Origin: Planctomycetota bacterium
Lineage (GTDB): Bacteria; Planctomycetota; UBA1135; UBA2386
DNA: 46,055 nucleotides
Assembly: GCA_016872675.1 (NCBI GenBank)
Contig: VGZG01000023.1
Coordinates: 1 to 46,055, forward strand
Direction of reading: 5' to 3'
The notes below the pieces were generated by a model. It was not told the origin of the DNA, ran no database searches, and saw only the letters and a list, made by a program, of their open reading frames with translations. Shown in pieces: positions 8,378-15,347 of this stretch; within the stretch, counting starts at the first letter, position 1; every line of letters starts with the position of its first letter. The translations under genes were made by a program, and so were the position numbers.

Positions 8378-9339
8378 TGCGGCACCACCACGAGGCCCTG
8401 CCCCTGGACGATGCCGGTGAGGGTCGAGCGGGACTGGACGTTGGTCAGCGTGATGCGGCCGCCGAGCGGCGCGTCGTGGTTGGCGAGCGCCTTGGCGGTC
8501 ACCTTGACGCGGCCGCGGGTCAGCACGACCGTCACGAGGTCGCCGCGCTGGATCACCGCCGGCTGCGCGCAGTCGCCGATGGTGACGCGCTGGTTGGGCT
8601 GCAGGTTGCGCGCCGCGACCAGGCCTTCGACGAGGTCCATGCGGTCGAGGTAGAGCGCGGTCTGCTGGTCCATCGGCTCGCGCACGAGCGCGAGCGTCTC
8701 CGGGCCGAGCGGCGTGCCAGCGCGCACTGCGCCGAGCGTCTTCAGCGCCTGCTGGAAGCGCTGCAGCTTGAAGGTCACCGGGATCTTGCGGAACGACGTC
8801 CCGTCGACGAGCACGTCGACCTCGACGACCGCGGTGTTGATGCCGGTGCGGGCGCCGCGCAGGCGGGCGCTGAGTTCCTGGCTCTGGCGGCCGGGCGGTG
8901 CGTGCAGGATGCGGGGCTTGTTCGGCGCGTCGAACTCGACGTCACCGCCCTCGACGCCGAGCTGCGCCTGCAGCGTCGTCGTCGCGGCGTCCATCAGTTC
9001 GTCGGCGCTGATCTCGACGTAGACGGCCTGCACGATGGTCTCGTCGGCGCCCTCGACCTTGACGGTCGCGAGGTCGACGCCGGCGGCGGCCAGCGACTGC
9101 ACGACGTCGGCACGCGACACCGTGCGGGTGAAGCCCTGGTTGGGCGCGGGGCCGAAGCGGATGCGGGCGATGGCGGCGCCGGCGGCGTCGCCGGGCAGTT
9201 CGCACAGTTCGCCGAGATTGACGTCGAGGCCGCGGACGGCGGTGGTGGGGCGCAGCTTGACCGGGGTCACGGCCTTGCCCTTCTCGTCGCCGCCGCCGAT
9301 CGCGGCGGCGAACATGCACAGGAACGCGAGCAGCTTCAT
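8374..9339 (-). CDS. flgA: flagellar P-ring assembly chaperone FlgA
   Basis: FlgA is the periplasmic chaperone needed for P-ring polymerisation. The 321-residue protein has an N-terminal signal (MKLLAFLCMFAAAIGG). The C-terminal ~120 residues hold the SAF/FlgA domain: LKTLGAVRAGTPLGPETLAL, LVEGLVAARNLQPNQRVTIG and QRGDLVTVVLTRGRVKVTAK, then GGRITLTNVQSRSTLTGIV, all family landmarks. The upstream half carries two less conserved domains, making it longer than E. coli FlgA (~220 aa). A 61-bp spacer, the largest within flgG-flgI, separates it from flgG and carries a strong AGGAGAGAGG just before the ATG. I saw no promoter in that spacer. Confidence 0.93.
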   Translation of the reverse strand: MKLLAFLCMFAAAIGGGDEKGKAVTPVKLRPTTAVRGLDVNLGELCELPGDAAGAAIARIRFGPAPNQGFTRTVSRADVVQSLAAAGVDLATVKVEGADETIVQAVYVEISADELMDAATTTLQAQLGVEGGDVEFDAPNKPRILHAPPGRQSQELSARLRGARTGINTAVVEVDVLVDGTSFRKIPVTFKLQRFQQALKTLGAVRAGTPLGPETLALVREPMDQQTALYLDRMDLVEGLVAARNLQPNQRVTIGDCAQPAVIQRGDLVTVVLTRGRVKVTAKALANHDAPLGGRITLTNVQSRSTLTGIVQGQGLVVVPQ

Positions 9340-9400
9340 GGTCCTGTTCCTCTCTCCTTCGATCCTTGGGGGGTGGTTCGTGGCGTGGTGGCGCTGTCGG

Positions 9401-10195
9401 TCAGCGACCGATGTTGGTCGCCGTCGACAGCATCTGGTCGCTGGCCTGGATCGCGCGGCTGTTCACCTCGTACGCGCGCTGCGCGACGATCAGGTTGACC
9501 AGCTCGTTGACGATCTGGACGTTGCTGCGCTCGAGGAAACCCGAGCGCAGCGAGCCGAGGCCGATCTGGCCCGGATTGCCGGTGATCGGCTGACCAGACG
9601 CCTCGGTCGGGCGCAGCACGTTGCTGCCGACTGCGAGCATGCCGCTCGGGTTGACGAAGCGGTGCAGCTGCAGCTGGCCGAGCTGCGTCGTCGTCTCCGG
9701 GCTGCCGGCCGTCCGCACGTTGACGCGGCCCTCGGGGTCGACCGAGACCTCCATCACGTCTTGTGGCAGCGTGATCTCGGGCATCAGCACGTTGCCGTTG
9801 CCGGTGACCAGCTTGCCGACGGCGTTGACCTGGAAGTTGCCGTCGCGCGTGTACGCCAACGAGCCGTCCGGCATCAGCACCTGGAAGAAGCCGTCGCCGT
9901 CGATCGCCACGTCGAGCGGGCGGTCAGTGCCTTCGAGCGTGCCGGTCGAGTAGATCTTGGTCGTGCCGTTGAGGCGCGTGCCGGAGCCGATCTGCGTGCC
10001 GATCGGCACGGCGTCGGCGCCGGTGCCGCGGGCGAGGCCGGGCGACTGCGGCGTGACGTACAGCAGGTCCTCGAACGAGGCCTGCGACTTCTTGAACCCG
10101 GTCGTGTTCACGTTCGCGATGTTGTTCGCGATCATGTCGACCATGGTCTGTTGGGCGCGCATGCCCGTGGCGGTCGTGTAGAGGCTCTTTAGCAT
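9401..10195 (-). CDS. flgG: distal rod protein FlgG
   Basis: FlgG forms the distal rod. At 264 residues it has the standard length. The N-terminus MLKSLYTTATGMRAQQTMVD with NNIANVNTTGFKKSQASFED is the FlgG rod signature. A central DRPLDVAIDGDGFFQV and LAYTRDGNFQVNAVGKLV is the family's D1 motif. The C-terminus SNVQIVNELVNLIVAQRAYE with NSRAIQASDQMLSTATNI is diagnostic. It starts 5 bp after flgF; the Shine-Dalgarno is AGG from the flgF C-terminal Arg codon. Together with FlgF it bridges the proximal rod (encoded elsewhere) to the hook. Confidence 0.97.
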   Translation of the reverse strand: MLKSLYTTATGMRAQQTMVDMIANNIANVNTTGFKKSQASFEDLLYVTPQSPGLARGTGADAVPIGTQIGSGTRLNGTTKIYSTGTLEGTDRPLDVAIDGDGFFQVLMPDGSLAYTRDGNFQVNAVGKLVTGNGNVLMPEITLPQDVMEVSVDPEGRVNVRTAGSPETTTQLGQLQLHRFVNPSGMLAVGSNVLRPTEASGQPITGNPGQIGLGSLRSGFLERSNVQIVNELVNLIVAQRAYEVNSRAIQASDQMLSTATNIGR

Positions 10196-10200
10196 GTTCG

Positions 10201-10206
10201 TTACCT
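10201..10206 (-). promoter_or_regulatory. Shine-Dalgarno of flgG made from the flgF Arg-stop codons
   Basis: On the minus strand flgF ends CTT-AGG-TAA, then CGAAC and the flgG ATG. The AGG(TAA) element is the only purine-rich motif at a workable distance (8 nt from AGG to ATG). Confidence 0.55.
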
Positions 10207-10938
10207 AAGGATGTTGGTGATCAGGTTGTCCTGGATGCGACCGATGCCCGTCAGGGCCTTCTGTGTCGCGGCGAAGCTGCGCTCGACGGTGATCATCGCG
10301 ACGAGCTCTTGCAGGCTGTCGACGTTGCTGCCCTCGAGATAACCCTGCTGGACGCCGTCGGCGGCCTGCGTGGTCGGTTGGTTCTTGGTGTCGCGGTAGA
10401 GGCCCTTGCCGACCGGCGCGAGCGCCTCCTGGTCGGGGAACGAAACCACCGCGAGCGGGCCCCAGATCTGGCCGTTGACCGGATTGCTGATGGTCCCGTT
10501 CGGCGAGATGCGGATCTCCGACGGCACGTCCTCGGCGTTGCCGAGCGAGATCGCCTGGCCGTTGGCGTCAAGCACGTTGAAGCCGTCGCGCGTCTGCACG
10601 AAGCCGTTGTTGCCGATGCGCAGCTCGCCGTTGCGCGTGTACATCGGTTTGCCGCCGGCGCCTTCGACGCGCAGCCACTGGCCCTGGGCCAGCAACACGT
10701 CCATGAGATTGCCGGTCTCGCGCACGACGCCGGCTTGGCGGTCGGTGCGCTCCGTGTACGAGACGGCGTCGAGCTCGCGGTCGAGCAGGGAGTCGAAGCC
10801 CTGCTGCGGCGCGGCGACGCCGATGCGGCGTTTGAAGCTTGCGGTGTCGACGTTCGCCAGGTTGTTGGCGATCGACGCTTGCTTCTCGGCGAGGAACGAC
10901 AGTCCCCGGACCAGCGCGGTTTCTCCGTAGTTGCCCAT
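10201..10938 (-). CDS. flgF: proximal/distal rod protein FlgF
   Basis: FlgF is a flagellar rod protein related to FlgG and FlgE. The 245-residue product has an N-terminal rod domain (GLSFLAEKQASIANNLANVD then TASFKRRIG) with the NNLANV-x-T-x-x-FK motif. It has a central YTRNGELRIGNNGFVQTRDG motif and a C-terminal domain (GSNVDSLQELVAMITVERSF). An in-frame GTG at 10944 would give two more residues, but GAGGTGA is placed 5 nt before the ATG at 10938, so that ATG is chosen. It begins 2 bp after flgE. The call of FlgF over a second FlgG rests on order (E-F-G) and a weaker C-terminal motif. Confidence 0.92.
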   Translation of the reverse strand: MGNYGETALVRGLSFLAEKQASIANNLANVDTASFKRRIGVAAPQQGFDSLLDRELDAVSYTERTDRQAGVVRETGNLMDVLLAQGQWLRVEGAGGKPMYTRNGELRIGNNGFVQTRDGFNVLDANGQAISLGNAEDVPSEIRISPNGTISNPVNGQIWGPLAVVSFPDQEALAPVGKGLYRDTKNQPTTQAADGVQQGYLEGSNVDSLQELVAMITVERSFAATQKALTGIGRIQDNLITNILR

Positions 10939-10940
10939 GA

Positions 10941-10947
10941 TCACCTC
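10941..10947 (-). promoter_or_regulatory. Shine-Dalgarno of flgF made from the flgE Arg-stop codons
   Basis: On the minus strand flgE ends GTG-AGG-TGA, then TC and the flgF ATG. GAGGTGA is a near-perfect anti-Shine-Dalgarno complement and decides the flgF start at 10938 over the GTG at 10944. Confidence 0.75.
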
Positions 10948-12908
10948 ACGATGTTCATGAGTTCGGCCAGGATCTCGTCAGTCGTCGTGATGACGCGCGA
11001 GTTGGCCTGGAAGCCGCGCTGGGCCTCGATCAGGTTGACGAACTCGCGCGAGATGTCGACGTTGCTGTTCTCGAGCGTGCCGGCGCGGACCATGCCGGCG
11101 CCGCCGGCGTTGGCGACCGTCGTGATCGCGTCGTCCGAGTTGGGCGAAGCGGTGAACATCGTGTCGCCGACGCGCTGCAGGCCGCCTTCGTTGCTGAACA
11201 TGGTGATACGCAGACGCGCGATCTCCTCGTTCTGGCCGTTGCTGTAGAAGCCAACGAGGCGCCCCTCAGCGTCGAAGCCGACGTTGAGCAGCGTGCCCGA
11301 CTGGTAGCCGTCCTGGTCGACGGCCGCGATGGTGGGCGCGCTGCCGAGTTGCGCGACGCCGTCGAAGGTGCCCGAGGTGCCGAGGTCGATCTGCACGTCC
11401 TGGCGCTCGGTGATGCCGGCCCACTGGAACTGCAGCGAGTTGGTGCCGCCGCCGATCACGTTGAACGAGCCGTTGTCGTTGAAGCGGATCTGCCCGATCG
11501 AGTCCTGGGTGATCTGGCTGTTCGGTTCCTCGGTGGTCGCGACCATGTCCCACACCTGCGGGTTGGCCGCCGAGCGCGTGAACGTCAGCGTCACCGGGTG
11601 CGTGCGGCCCATCGTGTCGACGACGTCGATCGAGGTGGTCGCCGTGTCCGGGCCAGTGCCCTGCTGCGAGACGACGAAGTTGGACCAGTTGGAGCTGCCG
11701 GTATTGCCGCTGATATCGCCGATGAACAAGCTGAGTTCGGCCTCGCCCCTCTCGTCGGCGCTGAGGCGGATCTTGCCGTCGGCGGTCAGCGTGGCGGTCG
11801 CCTGGTCGGGGTCGATCGTCGCGTTGATGAAGGCGAGTAGGTCATCGAGCGTGGTGCCGTCGTTGCCGACGCCGAAGACGAACGTGTCGGAGAACGCCGT
11901 GCCGTCTGGGTTGGTGCCGCGCACGGAGATCTGATCGCCCGACACATAGCCGGTGATGCGCGAGGTCATGGAACCGATTTCGGTCATGCCGACGGCCGTC
12001 GTCTCCGTGCCGCTGACGAGTTGAGCGTTGAGACCCATCGCCTGCAGCAGGCCGTTGGCTTGCGGGCCGTCGTCGAACTTCAGCGACGCCGCGGCGCCCA
12101 GGCGCACGGTGTCGAATTGGATCGTGCCGGCGCCGTCGTTGGCGATGACTTGCAGGCCGGCGACCGAGAAGGCCGCGGCGACCGTCGAGGCCGGCACCGG
12201 GCCGGCGCCGAACGTCGCCGACGGGAAGGTCACCGTCTGCTGCGCGCCGCCGTTGACCGACACGAGCACGCTCTTGCCGGCGAACGCGGTGAGGTCGAAT
12301 TGCGGCGCCGACGTGCCCGCGGCGGTCGCCGTCTTGGTGGCGGCATTGCCGGCCTTCAGGCCGTTGGCGGCCTCGATGACCTCGGCCAGCGGGCCGCTGA
12401 CGGTCGCCGGCAGGTTGCCCTGGAACTGGATGCGCGACGTCTGCTGTGCTGGCAGCGTGCCGCTCGCCGGCACCGAGATCGCAGCGCCCGAGCTGTTCAG
12501 GACGCGCATGCCGTTGCGCAGGTCGACGAGGTTGCGGTTGCCGTCGATGCCAAAGCTGCCGACGCGGCTGTAGTAGGTCTGGTTGCCGTCGGTGAGCGTG
12601 AAGAAGCCGCGGCCCTGCAGCGCCAGGTCGAGCGATCGCCCCGTGTCCTGCAGCGTGCCCTGGTTGGTGTTCATGTCGATCGAGGCCATCAACGTGCCCG
12701 TGCCGATCTGCATCGGGTTCTGGCCGCCGTACGCGCCGTTGGGGGCGCTGCCGGAGCGGACGTTGAAGCTCAGGATGTCGCTGAAGGTCGCGCGCGAGCC
12801 GCGGAAGCCCGGTGTGCTGACGTTGGCGAGGTTGTTGCCGATGACATCGATGTAGGTCTGGTGGGCCCGAAGACCCGACAGGCCGGTGTAGAGCGAAGTG
12901 CTGACCAT
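10941..12908 (-). CDS. flgE: flagellar hook protein FlgE
   Basis: FlgE polymerises into the hook. The N-terminus MVSTSLYTGLSGLRAHQTYI with GNNLANVSTPGFRGSRATF is the classical rod/hook domain. The C-terminus GTLENSNVDISREFVNLIEA with QRGFQANSRVITTTDEIL is diagnostic of FlgE. It has 655 residues, against ~400 in E. coli. The additional ~250 residues are Thr/Ser/Gly-rich, beta-type surface domain sequence between about residues 150 and 420. Helicobacter and Campylobacter hooks are also enlarged, so size alone is not unique. AGGAG lies 8 nt upstream of the ATG. It sits between flgD (hook cap) and flgF. Confidence 0.96.
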   Translation of the reverse strand: MVSTSLYTGLSGLRAHQTYIDVIGNNLANVSTPGFRGSRATFSDILSFNVRSGSAPNGAYGGQNPMQIGTGTLMASIDMNTNQGTLQDTGRSLDLALQGRGFFTLTDGNQTYYSRVGSFGIDGNRNLVDLRNGMRVLNSSGAAISVPASGTLPAQQTSRIQFQGNLPATVSGPLAEVIEAANGLKAGNAATKTATAAGTSAPQFDLTAFAGKSVLVSVNGGAQQTVTFPSATFGAGPVPASTVAAAFSVAGLQVIANDGAGTIQFDTVRLGAAASLKFDDGPQANGLLQAMGLNAQLVSGTETTAVGMTEIGSMTSRITGYVSGDQISVRGTNPDGTAFSDTFVFGVGNDGTTLDDLLAFINATIDPDQATATLTADGKIRLSADERGEAELSLFIGDISGNTGSSNWSNFVVSQQGTGPDTATTSIDVVDTMGRTHPVTLTFTRSAANPQVWDMVATTEEPNSQITQDSIGQIRFNDNGSFNVIGGGTNSLQFQWAGITERQDVQIDLGTSGTFDGVAQLGSAPTIAAVDQDGYQSGTLLNVGFDAEGRLVGFYSNGQNEEIARLRITMFSNEGGLQRVGDTMFTASPNSDDAITTVANAGGAGMVRAGTLENSNVDISREFVNLIEAQRGFQANSRVITTTDEILAELMNIVR

Positions 12909-12949
12909 GATTCGTGCTCCTATTTGTTGCCGCTGGTTGCGGGTCCGGG

Positions 12950-13582
12950 TCAGTTGCCAGTGAAGGCAGCGGCGGCGTTCTGCACGGCGTCGGCAGCCTC
13001 GGCGATGGTGGTGATGGCGTTGGCGCCCGTGCCGGTCGGACCCGTGCCGCCGGTGGTCGTCGAGCCGGTGTTGGCTGCGTTCGACGCGCTGTTGTTCGAC
13101 GCGCTATTCGACGCGTTCGTGTTGCTTGTGGTGGATGCCGGCGTTCCGACGTCGCGGATGCCGAGCACTGCGCGCAGGTCGATCTCCGCGCCGCCCTCGA
13201 GCCTCAGCTTGACATCGCCGGTCTCGGCGACGAACACCGACTCGACCTTGCCGCGAGCCTCCGTGCCACCCTCGCCGACGTAGCTGACCTCCTTGCCGAG
13301 CAGCGCGCTGCCCTGACTGAGGCCCTGCATGCGCGCGAGCACGCCCTGGTAGTCGAGCAGCTTGAGCAGGTTGCTGTTGAGGTCGCGCTGCTCCTGCATC
13401 GTGGTGTAGCTCGCCATCTGGTTCATGAAGCTTTCGTTGTCGACGGGCTCCAGCGGCGTCTGGTTGCGCAGCTGGGTCGTCAGCAGCGTCAGGAACTGGT
13501 TGTCGCCCATGGTCGCGGCGCGCGTGCCCATGACGGCGTTGCCGTTGCTGGTCGAGAGAGAGTTGATGCCGGTTGTGGTCAT
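12950..13582 (-). CDS. flgD: hook-capping scaffold protein FlgD
   Basis: FlgD caps the growing hook and is lost when hook assembly ends. The 210-residue product has the conserved N-terminal export/cap region: DNQFLTLLTTQLRNQTPLEP with a following MASYTTMQEQRDLN. It then has LLGKEVSYVGEGGTEARGKV, matching the FlgD beta-domain (lGk-x-v-x). The C-terminal ~65 residues are unusual: an Asn/Ser/Thr/Gly-rich low-complexity segment and a short helix replace the usual FlgD tandem Fn3/tudor repeats. The ATG at 13582 is chosen because AAGGAAA lies 8 nt upstream, starting in the fliK stop codon; the much longer open frame upstream overlaps fliK and is not coding. Confidence 0.93.
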   Translation of the reverse strand: MTTTGINSLSTSNGNAVMGTRAATMGDNQFLTLLTTQLRNQTPLEPVDNESFMNQMASYTTMQEQRDLNSNLLKLLDYQGVLARMQGLSQGSALLGKEVSYVGEGGTEARGKVESVFVAETGDVKLRLEGGAEIDLRAVLGIRDVGTPASTTSNTNASNSASNNSASNAANTGSTTTGGTGPTGTGANAITTIAEAADAVQNAAAAFTGN

Positions 13583-13593
13583 GTCGGTTTCCT

Positions 13594-14652
13594 TCAGGCC
13601 CAGAAGTCGAGGCCGTTGGCGCGGACGAAGCTGCGCCGGCGGCCGGTGGTCGGTTGGATCTCCTGCTCCGCGGCGGCGGCGCCGCCCTGCGGCTGCGCGT
13701 CGCGCTCGCGCTGCTCGCGCTCGAACTCGCCGCGCGTCTGCACTTCCGCGCCAGCGACCTCGAGGCCGGCCTGCTGCAGGGAGTGCTTGAGCTCGTCGAG
13801 GTGGCGCTGCAGCAGGTGCGCCATGTCCTGGCGCTCGGCAGCGATCGTGAGGTTGAGGCGGTTGGACTGGTCCATCACCAGCCGCAGGTCGAGCTCGCCG
13901 AGGTCGGCGGGCTGCAGCTTGAGCCGCATCTCGCCGCCTTCGCCGGTCAGCTTGACCAGGATCTGCTTGAACACCGAGTCGCGCGCCTGCTCGATCAGCT
14001 CGGCGCTCGCGGCGTTGTTCGTGCGCAGCGAACCGGCGGCCGCAGGCGTCGCCAGCGGCGTGTTCGGCCGCGCGAGCGCGGCGGCGGGACCGGGGGCCGC
14101 GGCGGCGACGCCGCGCGCGGCGCCGATCGCGCCGACGTTGTTCTCCGTGCCGGCAGCGACGGGCGCCGTGGCCGCAGCCTGAGCGGCCATCGGATTGAGC
14201 GTGGCGGCCAGCAGCGGCTCGGCCGAAGGCTTGCCCGCTGGGCGGGTCGGCTCGCCGGTCGTCGAGTTGCCGGCGTCGCCGCGCGGGGCTGTCGGACGGT
14301 CCGCCAGGCTCGCATCGGCGACATTGCCATCGTCCTGCGCGTGCGTCGCGGTGGCTTGCCCACTGGCTTCGAACGCCTGCGCGTCGGTCGGCAGCGTGGC
14401 GAGTTCGCCTCGCTCCTGGCGCGATAGCTCGTCGGCCGCCGGCGCCTGGATCTCGTCGGCCTCGACCTCGGCGTCGACGTCGTCGACGCGGCGGTCCTCG
14501 ACGTGGCGGGCGTCGACGCGTTGGCGCGCCGGCTCGCCGTCGATCGCTGCGTCGAGCACGGACGCGAATGCGTCGCCCGCGTCGGCCGGGTTGGCCGCCT
14601 GCGGGAACGCCATCGGGTCCGCTTCGATCCGTCCGTGGATGCTGGTCAACAT
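13594..14652 (-). CDS. fliK: hook-length control protein FliK
   Basis: FliK measures hook length and switches export specificity. The 352-residue protein is disordered and Ala/Pro-rich over its first ~220 residues, as in the family. It ends in a Flg_hook-type C-domain: GGEMRLKLQPADLGELDLRL, then LNLTIAAERQDMAHLLQRHL and ELKHSLQQAGLEVAGAEVQT, the L-x-P-x-x-LG-x-l-x-v switch motif. The start at 14652 has AGAGGA 7 nt upstream and a sigma-54 promoter placed immediately before it; a longer open frame to 14925 would run across the promoter and is rejected. It is the first gene of the operon. Confidence 0.9.
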   Translation of the reverse strand: MLTSIHGRIEADPMAFPQAANPADAGDAFASVLDAAIDGEPARQRVDARHVEDRRVDDVDAEVEADEIQAPAADELSRQERGELATLPTDAQAFEASGQATATHAQDDGNVADASLADRPTAPRGDAGNSTTGEPTRPAGKPSAEPLLAATLNPMAAQAAATAPVAAGTENNVGAIGAARGVAAAAPGPAAALARPNTPLATPAAAGSLRTNNAASAELIEQARDSVFKQILVKLTGEGGEMRLKLQPADLGELDLRLVMDQSNRLNLTIAAERQDMAHLLQRHLDELKHSLQQAGLEVAGAEVQTRGEFEREQRERDAQPQGGAAAAEQEIQPTTGRRRSFVRANGLDFWA

Positions 14653-14681
14653 GACTTCGATCCTCTGCCCTGCCCGACGGG

Positions 14682-14697
14682 AGCACCGCGCGTGCCA
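14682..14697 (-). promoter_or_regulatory. sigma-54 (RpoN) promoter of the fliK-flgL operon
   Basis: Reading the minus strand from 14697 to 14682 gives TGGCACG-CGCG-GTGCT. The RpoN consensus is TGGCACG-N4-TTGCW, so 11 of 12 fixed positions match and the GG (-24)/GC (-12) spacing is exact. The predicted start is near 14671, leaving a ~19-nt leader that contains the fliK Shine-Dalgarno AGAGGA. Sigma-54 control of hook and rod operons is established in several phyla. Confidence 0.75.
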
Positions 14698-14764
14698 TCC
14701 GTCCGTCTTCCGGTTCCGCCTGGGGGGCGGCGCCGTCTCGGCCGGGGGCACGCAGGAGCTGGTC

Positions 14765-14818
14765 GGCAGGACCTGCCGGCGGGCTATCGGCAGGAAGTGC
14801 CACCCGGCATGAGTTGCC
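14765..14818. promoter_or_regulatory. three GGCA-N5-TGCC dyads, candidate activator sites
   Basis: Three dyads with identical half-sites and spacer length lie at 14765-14777, 14789-14801 and 14806-14818. The first is perfect (GGCAGG-A-CCTGCC). Their centres are about 100, 124 and 141 bp upstream of the predicted sigma-54 start at 14671, the usual distance of enhancer sites for RpoN activators (FleQ/FlrC/FlgR type). The binding protein is not in this window. Confidence 0.5.
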
Positions 14819-14831
14819 ACTGCCGGTGGCA
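14815..14831. promoter_or_regulatory. inverted repeat TGCCAC-N5-GTGGCA
   Basis: A perfect 6-bp inverted repeat with a 5-bp spacer, partly overlapping the third GGCA-N5-TGCC dyad. It lies about 42 bp upstream of the sigma-28 element of the flgM-like gene, so it could be an operator for either direction or a small hairpin. Confidence 0.35.
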
Positions 14832-14872
14832 GCGGGATTTCGTCGAATTGGCCGGATTTTTCGCCCTGGCTC

Positions 14873-14899
14873 TCAAGCGGAGACGGGATCTGCCGATGA
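14873..14899 (+). promoter_or_regulatory. sigma-28 (FliA-type) promoter of the flgM-like gene
   Basis: TCAA at 14873-14876, then exactly 15 bp, then GCCGATGA at 14892-14899. The sigma-28 consensus is TAAA-N15-GCCGATAA, so spacing is exact and only one base in each element differs. The predicted start is about 14906, 22 nt before the ATG, which is preceded by AGAGG. Class-3 control of flgM is the known arrangement in model flagellates. Confidence 0.65.
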
Positions 14900-14927
14900 A
14901 CGAGGCACCAACCCGCAGAGGTCACCG

Positions 14928-15236
14928 ATGGACATCCGCACCGTAGGCAGTAGGGGCAGCATCGAACGCGCCAGCGACCGGTCTAAGAAGGCCGACGCGC
15001 AGCGCGATGTGCTGATCCCTGCCGCGACGCGGGACAGCGCGCAGATCAGCAGCGCGAGCCGCGCCAGCGCGGCGGCCGTCGAGGGCCTCGCCGAGCGCGC
15101 CCGCAGCGCGGGCGGCGACCGCAGCCAGATCGTGGCCGACGCGATGAAGAAGCTGCTCGGCGGCGAACTCGACAGCCGGGCGGCGATCGAATCGGCCGCG
15201 CGCGCGATGCTGGACCGCGGCTTCAAGACGGTCTGA
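14928..15236 (+). CDS. flgM: FlgM-like anti-sigma-28 factor
   Basis: A 102-residue, hydrophilic protein, divergent from the flagellar operon. The N-terminal half is disordered and rich in Arg/Ser; the C-terminal ~60 residues form two predicted helices with the FlgM pattern. These are DSAQISSASRASAAAVEGLA (family D-x-V-x-iS-x-x-A), then GDRSQIVADAMKKLLGGELD and an Ala-rich last helix ending LDRGF. FlgM binds and inhibits FliA until it is exported through the completed hook, releasing late gene expression. The ATG at 14928 is chosen for AGAGG 10 nt upstream; a longer open frame would cross the sigma-28 promoter. FlgM proteins are short and divergent; the promoter and location support the call. 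Confidence 0.68.
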   Translation: MDIRTVGSRGSIERASDRSKKADAQRDVLIPAATRDSAQISSASRASAAAVEGLAERARSAGGDRSQIVADAMKKLLGGELDSRAAIESAARAMLDRGFKTV

Positions 15237-15347
15237 CGTCAGGGTTCGACCGCGGCGACCGCAGCCCGCCGCCCCGACGATGCCAAGTGCCTCCGGGCCT
15301 GCATCCATTCTGGGAAGCGGCTAAAACCTCGGACCTTGCCCGGTCCC

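Noticed and set aside
14784-14791. A GCCGATAG sigma-28-like -10 on the minus strand toward fliK
   Set aside because: No TAAA-like element lies 14-17 bp upstream, and the position does not suit the fliK start better than the sigma-54 site.
12950-14803. A 617-codon frame as one long FlgD protein
   Set aside because: Only the last 210 codons are FlgD-like. The rest is the wrong frame of fliK, and a good Shine-Dalgarno marks the internal ATG.
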